Shown: positions 8,900-18,253, counted from the first letter of the stretch. The stretch is 64,000 nt of DNA from Fibrobacterota bacterium (GCA_023459055.1 JAEWVR010000004.1:124001-188000); one strand, 5' to 3'. Numbers and translations are program-made. The notes: generated from the sequence alone by a model not told the origin.

Positions 8900-9727
8900 A
8901 TGGATACCTCAGCAGCACAGACCGCACCTGTTCAGGTGGATTCAAAAGAAGCAAGTGCGTGGCGAAATGCATGGACAAAATTTCCATTTCTGGCGTTCTG
9001 CTGGGCCAGTGTTGTAATTGCCGGTATTATAGAGGGGATGATATTTTACCTGGTTCATCCCCGACTTCTTCAAATTCACCCCTGGCTGGATTCCGCTGTG
9101 GGTATTGCGTTTTTACTGTTTTACTGTATACTTGTCGGTGGTTTACTACTAATAACCATTACATCACTAACCGGAATAGATCTGCTCTATCCTCACGGAA
9201 GACGATCCATAACCGTTAAGTTATTATTTCCTATTGCAATAGTTATAGGACAATTGTTCAGAGTAAACAGAAATCGTTTGCGCACATCGTTTGTAAAAGT
9301 AAACAATTCGCTAACAATCGCACAATCACACCGGATCAAAGGTGACAGAATTCTTGTGTTATTGCCTCATTGTCTCCAGATTGACATGTGCAACAGAAAA
9401 ATAACCAATGATATCAATAATTGCCTTCGCTGCGGAAAATGTGCCGTTGGAGGTCTTGTGGAACTTGGGGAAAAATATGGGCTTCACATCGAAGTTGTTA
9501 ACGGAGGTACATTAGCACGACGACGGGTTGTCACATTCAGACCAAATGGTATTATTGCCGTTGCCTGTGAAAGAGATCTCACACTCGGAATTCAGGATGT
9601 TCATCCGGTCCCTGTATACGGTGTTATCAACGACCGTCCAAATGGTCCCTGCCTCAACACTTGTGTTGATATGACTCTTGTTGAGGAAGCTGTTCGTTTT
9701 TTTAGAAAAAAGCCTGATTTAGCCTGA
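8900..9727 (+). CDS. DUF116 family membrane-anchored cysteine-rich protein
   Basis: 275 residues. Two hydrophobic segments occur in the first 95 residues (FLAFCWASVVIAGIIEGMIFYLV and a second at about 70-95), followed by a cytoplasmic domain with the DUF116 hallmarks LLPHCLQ, NCLRCGKC, GGTLARRR, VACERDLTLGI and a closing RPNGPCLNTCVD. The conserved cysteines suggest an Fe-S or metal site; the biochemical role of DUF116 is not established. Proximity to nfu (9 bases) would fit cluster supply. A weak AGGA lies 4-5 bases before the ATG. Confidence 0.85.
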   Translation: MDTSAAQTAPVQVDSKEASAWRNAWTKFPFLAFCWASVVIAGIIEGMIFYLVHPRLLQIHPWLDSAVGIAFLLFYCILVGGLLLITITSLTGIDLLYPHGRRSITVKLLFPIAIVIGQLFRVNRNRLRTSFVKVNNSLTIAQSHRIKGDRILVLLPHCLQIDMCNRKITNDINNCLRCGKCAVGGLVELGEKYGLHIEVVNGGTLARRRVVTFRPNGIIAVACERDLTLGIQDVHPVPVYGVINDRPNGPCLNTCVDMTLVEEAVRFFRKKPDLA

Positions 9728-9840
9728 TTAATAACAACATACCAACACTTTTAACGCGTTATTGCGCGCAGTCAAATATTTCAATAATCTGTTCTAAAAT
9801 TTTTGCTAATTTATAATATAGCTCTTATATTATATGAAAT

Positions 9841-10701
9841 ATGGGACCAACAATTCAAAGACCGGATATTCATCAGTATTTTGATTTTAGAAAATTTCTC
9901 AATGATTATCTGGCATTTTTAAGACACACCAATCCTCATTTCAGTTTTCAAACGCTTGTTGATGATTACGGTTTAAACAGCCGCTCCCATTACATTGATA
10001 TTACCAATGGAAGAAAACTTACAAAACGGTTTATACCCGCATACGAAAAAATTTGCAATTTTACCGAGAAAGAATCGGTTTATTTTAAAACACTGGTTTC
10101 ATTTAATCAATCAAAATCCATTGATGAAAAAAAAGAGCTATTCGAAAAAATAACAAAACTTGCACCAACACTTGAGACGATCCAGCTGGAAAATGAAATC
10201 TACGATTATTTTCAACACTGGTATATCCCTGCCATGGTTTCGATACTCGACATTTATAAAAATGAGAGTGATCACCGGATCCTTGCGAAATTATTCAATC
10301 CGCAGATAAGCGCTGTTCAAGCGCGAAAAGCGCTGAATACACTTCAGAAATTGAATTTCATCACGTGGGATAACGAAAAACAGGAGTGGATTTTCAATAG
10401 AAAGTTTTTCAAATGCAGCAATGAATCCAAGGCTGTTGCGCTTCGTCAATTTCACCGCCAGATGCATCAACTTGGCAGTGATGCCTATTCAAATCAATTT
10501 GAGGAGCAGACTTTTGCAACGCTTACCGTTAGTGTGAGTGAGGACACCCGTCGTGAGATCGATATAATGATAGCAGAACTAAAAGATAAGGTAATGGAAA
10601 AAGCAAAGGCAGATAGTAATCCGGAAGTCGCTGTTCAGGTCAACTTCCAGTCTTTTTTACTATCTCAACCCAAACGCAAGGTGATGAAAGAGGGTAAATA
10701 A
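9841..10701 (+). CDS. TIGR02147 family protein (putative regulator, DUF4423)
   Basis: 286 residues. The opening RPDIHQYFDFRKFLNDYL and the following helix-turn-helix-like part (FQTLVDDYGLNSRSHYIDITNGRKLT) match TIGR02147, a paralogous family first noted in Fibrobacter succinogenes. The second half (QARKALNTLQKLNFITWD) resembles a winged helix. The role is presumed to be transcriptional control but is unproven. Its TAA stop shares one base with the ATG of the lipoprotein gene, so the two are translationally coupled. A paralogous pair stands at 61469-62311 / 60301-61479. No clear ribosome site precedes the ATG. Confidence 0.85.
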   Translation: MGPTIQRPDIHQYFDFRKFLNDYLAFLRHTNPHFSFQTLVDDYGLNSRSHYIDITNGRKLTKRFIPAYEKICNFTEKESVYFKTLVSFNQSKSIDEKKELFEKITKLAPTLETIQLENEIYDYFQHWYIPAMVSILDIYKNESDHRILAKLFNPQISAVQARKALNTLQKLNFITWDNEKQEWIFNRKFFKCSNESKAVALRQFHRQMHQLGSDAYSNQFEEQTFATLTVSVSEDTRREIDIMIAELKDKVMEKAKADSNPEVAVQVNFQSFLLSQPKRKVMKEGK

Positions 10702-11930
10702 TGTACAAACATATTTTTTCATTACCATCAATAATACTTATTTTAATCTCTATATGCGTTTCCTGTACAACAAATGTTACAGGTACCGGAACAGATACAT
10801 CCACCCGTGATGTTTATGCGACTGTAAACGGGACCATTGTTGATGAAAATAACAAACCAGCAGTTCGCACAATTGTTTCACTTGTACCATCAGAGTACAA
10901 TCCTGTTACCGATAGTGCATTACCGTCAAATGCATTTGATACTACCGATATAAATGGCAATTATTCCGTGGCAAATACAGTTGCAGGTAAATACAATATT
11001 ATTGCAGTATCCGAAAATTCATCAAAAGTTGCGTTTCGTAAACATGTAAGTCTGACAGAAAAGAAAAAGTATACAGTTGGTGCGGAACAATTAAAGGATG
11101 GTCACCGTGTTGCGATATACCCGAACAAACGGATTATCAATGACAGTTCGAAATTCTTTTTTAAAGGGACACTGATACAAGCAGATGCACGCGATACGAT
11201 GACCTTTATAAATCTACCTGATACTACCACATCACTGTGCTATACGAATAAAAAAATCGGATATTCTGTTATACAGGTAAAAGACAGTATTAATACAGAC
11301 AGTATGCCTGTTATCAACCTGTTCACCGTTCTGCTGATTCTTAAAAATCCGAATGATTCCGGAAACCGCTTACTCTATCGGCATTTTGAAAATCTTGGTT
11401 TTGATACAATAACAAGTGATGGTTTGAATTTAAGCAGCATCACGTTGTCAGCCGTAGACCTAATATTCATCGCTCCATCAGCTGACAGTAAAAACTTCGA
11501 TACACTGTTACGGAGTTTACCAGTACCGATTATTAATTGTAAACATGTTTTGTTCAACAGTCTCGGATTTACAGACAATGACGGGAATTCTGACTATGGA
11601 GATATTTCATTTAAAAGTTCGCTCTATATCTATAATACACAGCATCCCATAACTACTGGTTTTGATGGTTTTATAACAGTCTTTACCATCGATAAAACAT
11701 TAAACTTTGGTAATGTTAAACCATCATCAGTTCTCGCCACAAGCGGACTAGTGACACCATTTCAACCTGTATTCTTTTGTTTTGAGAAGGATGAGATGAT
11801 GCATTCGTTAACAGCACCTGCACGAAGAGTTGGCTTTTTTGTTGACACAAATGGCTCTCTCCAATTTTTGAATGAAGACGGCTGGACACTATTTGATCGC
11901 TCAGTACTCTGGGCAGTCGGCCGGTTGTAG
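10701..11930 (+). CDS. Lipoprotein with carboxypeptidase-regulatory-like head, coupled to TIGR02147 regulator
   Basis: 409 residues. The N-terminus is a lipoprotein signal (IILILISICVSC). After a linker TNVTGTGTDTST comes a carboxypeptidase-regulatory-like beta-sandwich (about 35-120: VNGTIVDENNKPAVRTIVSL, then GNYSVANTVAGKYNI). The C-terminal 200 residues contain NRLLYRHFENLGFDTI, LIFIAPSADS, HPITTGF, and close with WTLFDRSVLWAVG, resembling flavodoxin/glutamine-amidotransferase-like domains found in secreted proteins, though no catalytic triad is certain. The head matches that of the lipoprotein at 60301-61479 while the tails differ. Likely surface or periplasmic location. Function unknown. 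Confidence 0.75.
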   Translation: MYKHIFSLPSIILILISICVSCTTNVTGTGTDTSTRDVYATVNGTIVDENNKPAVRTIVSLVPSEYNPVTDSALPSNAFDTTDINGNYSVANTVAGKYNIIAVSENSSKVAFRKHVSLTEKKKYTVGAEQLKDGHRVAIYPNKRIINDSSKFFFKGTLIQADARDTMTFINLPDTTTSLCYTNKKIGYSVIQVKDSINTDSMPVINLFTVLLILKNPNDSGNRLLYRHFENLGFDTITSDGLNLSSITLSAVDLIFIAPSADSKNFDTLLRSLPVPIINCKHVLFNSLGFTDNDGNSDYGDISFKSSLYIYNTQHPITTGFDGFITVFTIDKTLNFGNVKPSSVLATSGLVTPFQPVFFCFEKDEMMHSLTAPARRVGFFVDTNGSLQFLNEDGWTLFDRSVLWAVGRL

Positions 11931-12083
11931 TATTGAGAAAGATTAAATTTGAGAAAAAGTCGGAAGCACCCGGATTCGCGAGCGTGATTGTTCGGCCAGC
12001 ACAAATGAAATCCTAATTAAATACTTTCTTTGCTTAAGCTCTTCTTTGGAATGTATTTCTTTTTATTTAAGCGCATTTATATA

Positions 12084-12112
12084 TTTACTTAACTGCTTAA
12101 ATGACATATAAT
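12084..12112 (+). promoter_or_regulatory. Putative promoter of the papain-like protease gene
   Basis: TTTACT (12084-12089), a 17-base spacer, and TATAAT (12107-12112) stand about 45 bases before the ATG at 12155. The ribosome site is CAGGT at 12145-12149. Confidence 0.5.
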
Positions 12113-12154
12113 TAAAAAAAAGAGGTGTTGTTCTAACAATTTAGCAGGTACATT

Positions 12155-13813
12155 ATGCTGAGAAAAAATCAATTATCAATGCGTTTTCTAACTGTGGCAT
12201 CACTCATTATTTCAATAACTATCAATGCCTTCTCACAAAATTTCCCTGAAGGAATTACTATAAGCAACTGGACTCTATCACTTAAAGATGCCGAACAATT
12301 CAATCCTCAGGCGAGACTTGGAAAAACTGCCGCCACAATGTCATCAAAAGTAGACAATTCCAGGTTTGCTTCATTCAGACCAATTTTTAATCAGCGCGGT
12401 GCAAGTTGCGCACAGGCAAGTGGTATCGGTTATCTCTACACTTACGAAATCAACTATGCCCGCGGACTTTCATCACAAATAGCAGCAAATCAGTACCCCT
12501 ACGACTATACCTATAATTTCCTTAATGATGGCGACAGCCTGATGGGCTCTACAACAATACAGGGTTGGAATATTGTCAAAGCAACCGGTATCCCCAATGC
12601 TGTGGACTATGGCGGATTCGGGCTTGGTAAATTTACACAGTGGATAAGCGGTTACAACACCTATTACAATGGATTAACCAATAAAATCAAAAATTATTTT
12701 GCAATTTATGTACGCACACAAGCTGATATTGACAAAACAAAACAGTGGCTCTATGATCATGCCACCGGTGCATCTCAGGGCGGTTTACTGATACTGAGTG
12801 CTTATGCTGACGGCCAGAAAATTGTCAGTCTGCCATCAGGTACCCCGGACGCAGGAAAAAAAGTTATCACCAGTTTTGGCACAAGCGGCGGCCATGCAAT
12901 GACTATTGCTGGTTTCAATGACAGTATCCGCTATGACTATAACAAAGACGGATTATATACAAACACAATCGACATCAACTCTGATGGAGTTATTGATGTA
13001 CGCGACTGGGAGATCGGTGGAGTGATAATGGTTAACACCTGGGGAAGTCGCTGGGCTGACAGCGGGCGTTCTTACATCATGTATAAGGTACTTGCGGATT
13101 CCGAGACAAAGGGAGGCATATTCAGTAATCAGCTTATTGGTATCTATGTTGATCCGCAGCCACTCAGTAAACCATCGCTTGTCAGTAAAGTTATCTTTTC
13201 CCATGATTCACGGGAGAACCTGCGCCTTAAAGCCGGATATTCAACAATAGTGACTTCCACAAAACCGTCTGTATCAAAAATATTCGGAGCAGCATTTAAT
13301 TATTCGGGAGGTGCATTTCCAGTGCAGGGTATCACCACTGCACCTATTGAAGCAGCGCTGGATATCAGTGAGTATACGACAGCGACAGCTACAAAATCAG
13401 CAGCATTCTTTGTCACCATTGAATCAATGGGCGGAAGTGGGAAAATTCATTCTTTCTCACTCTTTGACTACTCAGTAAACCCCGTTGTTGAATATCGATG
13501 TCTTGACACAGGAGTAGCTATAAACACCGGTACAACTACAGTAAAACTAATCAGACAGGCACCATCCGCAAGCCCTACCGGTGTTACTCAGTTTGTAAAC
13601 ACTACGTCAGAGAGTAACGGTTTGTACATTTACAATAAAAAGATATTTGTTGATGTAAAGCAAATGAGTACCATCCGGATCTTTCGTCTTGATGGATCTC
13701 TTGTAAGCACTTATTCTGTAAACAACAACCAGGTAATTGATATTTCTGGATTCCGCAGTAACCGATATATTATGAAATCAGGAAGTTTGACAGAAAGTTT
13801 TATTATTCAATGA
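12155..13813 (+). CDS. Secreted papain-like (C1A) cysteine peptidase with C-terminal sorting-like domain
   Basis: 552 residues. A signal peptide ends near NAFSQ. The C1 peptidase domain shows Gln80 (oxyanion), Cys85 in RGASCAQASG, His247 in GGHAMTIAGF, and Asn294 in VNTWGSRW. Between His and Asn are two acidic calcium-loop-like stretches, YNKDGLYT and DINSDGVIDVRDW, unusual for the family. The last 75 residues (LYIYNKKIFVDV, MSTIRIFRLDGSLVS, SGFRSNRYIMKSG) resemble the C-terminal sorting domains of FCB-group secreted proteins, suggesting export by a type IX-like route or cell-surface display. It stands alone with its own promoter; a bidirectional terminator lies at 14055-14084. Role probably extracellular protein degradation. 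Confidence 0.85.
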   Translation: MLRKNQLSMRFLTVASLIISITINAFSQNFPEGITISNWTLSLKDAEQFNPQARLGKTAATMSSKVDNSRFASFRPIFNQRGASCAQASGIGYLYTYEINYARGLSSQIAANQYPYDYTYNFLNDGDSLMGSTTIQGWNIVKATGIPNAVDYGGFGLGKFTQWISGYNTYYNGLTNKIKNYFAIYVRTQADIDKTKQWLYDHATGASQGGLLILSAYADGQKIVSLPSGTPDAGKKVITSFGTSGGHAMTIAGFNDSIRYDYNKDGLYTNTIDINSDGVIDVRDWEIGGVIMVNTWGSRWADSGRSYIMYKVLADSETKGGIFSNQLIGIYVDPQPLSKPSLVSKVIFSHDSRENLRLKAGYSTIVTSTKPSVSKIFGAAFNYSGGAFPVQGITTAPIEAALDISEYTTATATKSAAFFVTIESMGGSGKIHSFSLFDYSVNPVVEYRCLDTGVAINTGTTTVKLIRQAPSASPTGVTQFVNTTSESNGLYIYNKKIFVDVKQMSTIRIFRLDGSLVSTYSVNNNQVIDISGFRSNRYIMKSGSLTESFIIQ

Positions 13814-14054
13814 GTACCAGGCAGGGATAAATGCGATCCGTAAGCCCGTCCCCGCCAATGCCATTAATTTAAGCTTAACATTCTGTAACTACGCCGATTG
13901 CTCGCCCCACCCCAGCTAAAAGCAGCAGAGGGGGCAAGCGCATAAGTGTACTACCGCCTTGTAAACACTAAGATAGCAACATCAGGACAGCCGGGGACAC
14001 GTGTGACTGGTACAAAAAGTATGTTTATTTGCTTAACGTTATAGCGACATAATC

Positions 14055-14084
14055 AAAATGATGATCATACCGATCATCATTTTT
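14055..14084. terminator. Bidirectional terminator hairpin
   Basis: A perfect 12-base inverted repeat, AAAATGATGATC (14055-14066) and its complement (14072-14083), with a five-base loop and T runs in both orientations. It stands between the convergent protease gene and the XPB helicase gene, overlapping the stop of the latter. Confidence 0.75.
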
Positions 14085-15747
14085 ATTCACTGTAACAGAT
14101 CTCGTATGAGTAACCCTGCTCAGTCAGAAACAACTGACGGTTCATTGCGAAATCGAGTTCTTTTGTTTCCCTTGTGACAACCGAATAAAAGACCGCCTGT
14201 TCATTGTTCTTTTTCGGCCGCAGTATTCGTCCAAGACGCTGTGCTTCCTCCTGACGAGACCCGTATGATCCACTGATCTGAATCGCCACATTTGCATCCG
14301 GCAAGTCAATCGCAAAATTTCCTACTTTGGAAAGAATCAGCAGCTTTATTTCACCAGTCCTGAACGCATTGTACAATTCATCCCTGCGTTTATTCGGTGT
14401 GGAACCGGTAATTAACGGCGCATTGCATTCACTGGAAAAATGTTCCAGCTGCGAAATGTACTGACCAATAATCAGTATCTGATCACCCTGATGTCTTTCA
14501 ATCAGTTCCTTGACAACATTCACTTTGCACGGGTTTTCATACGCCAGGCGTATCTGTAATTTTGGTGACAATGTGAGATACCGCATTTTTTCCGTCTGCG
14601 GCAGATCAACACGGATCTCAACACAGCGGGCTGTTGCAATCCACCCCTGACGTTCAAGATCCTTCCAGGGAACATCAAATTTCTTTGGACCGATAAGCGT
14701 AAACACATCCTGCTCATGTCCATCCTCACGGATAAGCGTGGCAGTCAATCCAAGGCGGCGACGCGCCTGAAGCTCCGCAGTAAATTTAAACACCGGAGCA
14801 GGCAGCAGATGCACTTCGTCATAGACGATAAGCCCCCAGTTTTCCTTGTTGAAAATTTCATAGTGAATAAACGGATCAGTTTTCTTTTTCCTGTATGTCA
14901 ATATTTGATATGTTGCGAGTGTCACCGGTTTAATCTCTTTCATTTCACCGGAATACTCTCCGATTTCATCATCGCGAAGATCTGTTTTGTCAAGAATTTC
15001 ACGACGCCACTGATGTGCTGCGGTAACATTTGTTACAAGAATCAGTGTCCGGCGCTGCAGTAGTGTCATTGCGTAAATACCGACAATTGTTTTTCCCGCA
15101 CCGCACGGCAGTACAACAACACCGCTACCACCGGGCGATTCTGCATTCCCGATGAAATTATCCGCAGCGAGTTTCTGATACTCTCTGATTGTAAAATCAC
15201 CACCACTCTTCAAGCTTGACCGGAGCGGAATTGTATACGGATCACCATCAACGTAGCCGGCCAGATCATGTGCGGGAAATCCAATACCGATCAGGGACTG
15301 TTTGATGAGCCCGCGAAACTCTGCTGAAAAGGATACAGTTGTCGGATCAATCACCTGAGTTATCATCGACTTAATTTTTGGATGCTGGATCAAGTGATGC
15401 AGCAGTGATGAATCGGGGGAACGCAGCACAAGTGTCCCGTTAAGGCTCTCTATCGTAATCTTTCCAAAACGTCCCATTAGCTCATTGATATCATCAACGA
15501 CATTATGCGGGAGCGGATACTTTGAATACTGCGTTAACCTGCTGACAACATCTGACGGTTTCATACCCAATGATGCCGCATTCCATAATGAAAGTGGTGT
15601 AATCGAATACGAGTGAATATACTCGGGGCTTTTATCAAGATGTGCAAACTGGCCAATCGCATTGCGCGCATCAACAAAGAGTGGATTGTTAACTTCAAGA
15701 AGAATGGTACTGTTACTCTGAACAATCAAAGGGTTCTGTGGATTCAT
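14083..15747 (-). CDS. xpb: XPB/Rad25-type DNA helicase
   Basis: 554 residues. An N-terminal damage-recognition-like domain (SIESLNGTLVLRSPDSSLL, about 100-130) precedes two RecA-like lobes. Walker A is LPCGAGKT, Walker B is the DEVH box, motif III is GLTAT followed by the RED motif (LIREDGHE) that marks XPB, and motif VI is EEAQRLGRILRPK. XPB is a 3'-5' helicase of the nucleotide-excision repair type; bacterial members exist in several phyla and their partners are poorly known. A helicase-associated domain protein, the usual companion in actinobacteria, is encoded separately at 32992-34773. The gene stands alone. Confidence 0.9.
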   Translation of the reverse strand: MNPQNPLIVQSNSTILLEVNNPLFVDARNAIGQFAHLDKSPEYIHSYSITPLSLWNAASLGMKPSDVVSRLTQYSKYPLPHNVVDDINELMGRFGKITIESLNGTLVLRSPDSSLLHHLIQHPKIKSMITQVIDPTTVSFSAEFRGLIKQSLIGIGFPAHDLAGYVDGDPYTIPLRSSLKSGGDFTIREYQKLAADNFIGNAESPGGSGVVVLPCGAGKTIVGIYAMTLLQRRTLILVTNVTAAHQWRREILDKTDLRDDEIGEYSGEMKEIKPVTLATYQILTYRKKKTDPFIHYEIFNKENWGLIVYDEVHLLPAPVFKFTAELQARRRLGLTATLIREDGHEQDVFTLIGPKKFDVPWKDLERQGWIATARCVEIRVDLPQTEKMRYLTLSPKLQIRLAYENPCKVNVVKELIERHQGDQILIIGQYISQLEHFSSECNAPLITGSTPNKRRDELYNAFRTGEIKLLILSKVGNFAIDLPDANVAIQISGSYGSRQEEAQRLGRILRPKKNNEQAVFYSVVTRETKELDFAMNRQLFLTEQGYSYEICYSE

Positions 15748-16066
15748 TCGCTTAATCTCAATCTATGCTAAATTTTTCGTTCAAATTCAATAAGTTATAC
15801 ACTAAAGGCACATTGTGTCCCGTGAGCTGCTTTTCCCAGAATATAATTATCAGGACAAACAAAAGCTGAATTGGATAATTCATCCGGATCGGGGTAAAAT
15901 AATATTTGGACAATAATTGACCTTAGCGCTGCCTTAACGTAATTTAAAGGTTTTGTAGTCCAGGGTCATCAGGTTGTTTTGGAATCCTGAAACAGGCGTT
16001 GATCATTCACTTCGGGAAGCTGCGGTTTTTGCTCCAGTTGCCCACATCAATTAATCAGGTGGTACC
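15748..16066. other. Intergenic region, 319 bases, between divergent xpb and purA
   Basis: Contains a putative purA promoter (15871-15900) and, after it, a 165-base leader with potential local pairing (TGACC/GGGTCA across about 15915-15970, and TCAGG/CCTGA around 15968-15990). I compared it by eye with purine riboswitch, SRP RNA and 6S-like layouts and found no match. Confidence 0.4.
15871..15900 (+). promoter_or_regulatory. Putative promoter of purA
   Basis: TTGGAT (15871-15876), an 18-base spacer, and TAAAAT (15895-15900). It would give a leader of about 160 bases before the purA ATG. Confidence 0.35.
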
Positions 16067-17359
16067 ATGCCCAATGCAGTTATAGTTGGATCCCAGTGGG
16101 GGGATGAAGGAAAAGCAAAAGTTATCGATTATCTCACCGAACGTTCTGATATCATTATCAGGTTTCAGGGTGGAGCAAATGCAGGTCATACCGTTATAGT
16201 TGATGGTAAAAAGTTTGTATTTCACCTTGTGCCATCAGGTCTGATGTACCCCGGAAAAGTGTGCATCGTCGGTAATGGTGTTGTATTTGATGCAGAACAG
16301 TTTCTGCGTGAAGTTGATGAGCTCAATGATAGCGGTATTTCGGTAAAAGATAGCCTGTTCGTTTCGAACTTGGCGCACCTTGTTCTCCCCTATCACAAGG
16401 CACAGGATAATGCCTCAGAGGCATCGATGGGCAAAGGCAAAATCGGAACAACCGGTCGTGGTATCGGTCCTGCATATGCCGATAAAGCCAACCGCTGCGG
16501 TATCCGTGCGGGAGACCTTGTTGACTGGGATATTTTTGTTTCAAAGTTCAAGCAGATGTTTGCAGTCAAAAAACAACTTGTCGAGAAGCTTTACAACACA
16601 GAATTTACATTAAGCGAAGATGAAATTCTTGACAACTACAAAAAAGTACGCGAACGGATGCTCCCGTTTATCATCGATACCGCAACATATCTGTATACTG
16701 CAACACAGAACAAAAAGCATTTACTGTTTGAAGGTGCACAGGGAACATTTCTTGACATCGATCACGGTACCTACCCCTTTGTGACATCATCGAACACGAT
16801 CAGCGGATCAGCCTGCAGCGGCTGTGGTGTCGGTCCGACGGTCATTGATCATGTTATCGGTATTACAAAAACCTATACAACCCGTGTAGGTAATGGACCC
16901 TTCCCGACAGAACTTAACGATGCTATCGGTGAGCAGCTCCGTAAAGAAGGTGGCGAGTTTGGTGCTACGACTGGGCGTCCGAGACGCTGCGGATGGTTCG
17001 ACAGTGTTATGATCCGTAAAGCAATCCAGCTTAACGGCATTACCCGTCTTGCATTGACAAAACTTGATGTACTGAATAATCTTGACGAAATAAAAATTTG
17101 TACACATTACGAAATTAACGGCAAAAAGACAGACCAGTATCCGTCAACGCTCCATGAGCTTGAAAAGGCAGTTCCAATCTACGAGAGTATTGAAGGTTGG
17201 AAGAGTGATATCAGCGGATGTAAAAAGATGTCCGATCTGCCATCAAAAGCGCTTGCCTACTACAACAGATTACTGAAACTATGTTATGATGTTCCGGCGC
17301 TGATTTTGTCAGTTGGTCCCGACAGAACTCAGACAATTGAGATTACACCTCTCGATTGA
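16067..17359 (+). CDS. purA: Adenylosuccinate synthetase
   Basis: 430 residues, the usual length. It joins IMP and aspartate using GTP, the first committed step to AMP. The N-terminus shows GSQWGDEGKAK, where the catalytic Asp and His (GGANAGHTV) are present; the second Gly of the common GDEGKGK loop is Ala here, a variant that probably does not harm function. GTGRGIGPAY, ATTGRPRRCGW and the guanine-binding LTKLDVL are all present, and the end reads LSVGPDRTQTIEI. GGTGG lies shortly before the ATG. It is followed by a perfect hairpin and then the bifunctional nuclease gene. Confidence 0.96.
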   Translation: MPNAVIVGSQWGDEGKAKVIDYLTERSDIIIRFQGGANAGHTVIVDGKKFVFHLVPSGLMYPGKVCIVGNGVVFDAEQFLREVDELNDSGISVKDSLFVSNLAHLVLPYHKAQDNASEASMGKGKIGTTGRGIGPAYADKANRCGIRAGDLVDWDIFVSKFKQMFAVKKQLVEKLYNTEFTLSEDEILDNYKKVRERMLPFIIDTATYLYTATQNKKHLLFEGAQGTFLDIDHGTYPFVTSSNTISGSACSGCGVGPTVIDHVIGITKTYTTRVGNGPFPTELNDAIGEQLRKEGGEFGATTGRPRRCGWFDSVMIRKAIQLNGITRLALTKLDVLNNLDEIKICTHYEINGKKTDQYPSTLHELEKAVPIYESIEGWKSDISGCKKMSDLPSKALAYYNRLLKLCYDVPALILSVGPDRTQTIEITPLD

Positions 17360-17390
17360 TTACGGAATTTAGTACCGATAGATACCAGCA

Positions 17391-17419
17391 ATACGGTTTA
17401 CACTTTTTGTAAACCGTAT
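17391..17419. terminator. Perfect 12-bp hairpin between purA and the nuclease gene
   Basis: ATACGGTTTACA (17391-17402) pairs exactly with 17408-17419 around a CTTTT loop. There is no T run after it on the plus strand, so it may be a Rho-type end, a processing site, or an operator 28 bases before the next start. Confidence 0.5.
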
Positions 17420-17447
17420 ATGCATTACCCAAAACAGGGGCACCCCA

Positions 17448-18002
17448 ATGATTCCTGTAGAAGTTGTCAATAGTTTCCTTGTCAGTACGGGTAAAGAGTT
17501 TGTGATCCTTCTTAAAAGCAAGGTTGATGAACGGACGCTACCGATTTCCATTGGTCAGCTTGAGGCTCAGTCGATTGCGATAGCACTCAATAACCTTCCG
17601 TTCCCGCGCCCGCTTACACATGATCTTTTTAAAAATGTACTGACAGAGATCAACTGCACATTGACATCCGCAATAATAAGCGATTTGACAGACGAGACAT
17701 TTTACGCACGGCTTATCATCGAAATCAATGATGAAACCAAAGAGATTGATTCGAGACCAAGTGATGCAATAGCAATGGCGCTGCGTTTTAACGCGCCGAT
17801 CTTTGTTGACGAAAAAGTAATGGACACCGCGGGAGTAGTTGTATCAGAACAGAGTGAAGATACCGAACCGGATGAACAAGAGGGCAACGCTCCGGAACTC
17901 TCCCCCCTCGAAACGCTTCAGAAACAGCTGGAAAAAGCGATCAAAGAGGAGCGGTATGAGGATGCAGCGAAGATCAGGGATGAGATTAATCGGATGAATT
18001 GA
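17448..18002 (+). CDS. Bifunctional nuclease family protein (DUF151) with UVR motif
   Basis: 184 residues. The DUF151/BFN domain covers about residues 1-130: EFVILLKSKVDERTLPISIGQLEAQSIAIAL, PRPLTHDL, and DSRPSDAIAMALRF are its typical blocks. An acidic linker (EQSEDTEPDEQEGN) leads to a UvrB/UvrC-type motif at the end (LEKAIKEERYEDAAKIRDEI). Bacterial members of this arrangement are common; nuclease activity has been shown for a plant relative, while the bacterial role is unsettled. AGGGG lies about 8 bases before the ATG. Confidence 0.9.
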   Translation: MIPVEVVNSFLVSTGKEFVILLKSKVDERTLPISIGQLEAQSIAIALNNLPFPRPLTHDLFKNVLTEINCTLTSAIISDLTDETFYARLIIEINDETKEIDSRPSDAIAMALRFNAPIFVDEKVMDTAGVVVSEQSEDTEPDEQEGNAPELSPLETLQKQLEKAIKEERYEDAAKIRDEINRMN

Positions 18003-18253
18003 GTGTTCCTCAGATCAAGGTTGAGATTGAGATTGAGGAAGATAGAAATACGAGTTCCTCACATTACCACGCAGTTAATTACTGACATTATTGTCGTTTA
18101 ATTTCAAACTTATTTTCCTTTTGTGCTCATGTGGGTATCGATTAAGAAGCTCGGAATTACGAATGATAATAGCGGGATTAGGAACAATTAAATAACTTAC
18201 AGTTACAAATCAAACACATTAACACGCTAATTGAGATAAAAAAGACATCATAC

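Noticed and set aside
13814..14054. GC-rich inverted segments after the protease gene resembling an RNA gene
   Set aside because: Pairing is imperfect and there is no tRNA TpsiC-type loop or other recognisable core.
15901..16066. Possible riboswitch or structured RNA before purA
   Set aside because: Compared by eye with purine riboswitch, SRP RNA and 6S RNA layouts; no conserved core found.
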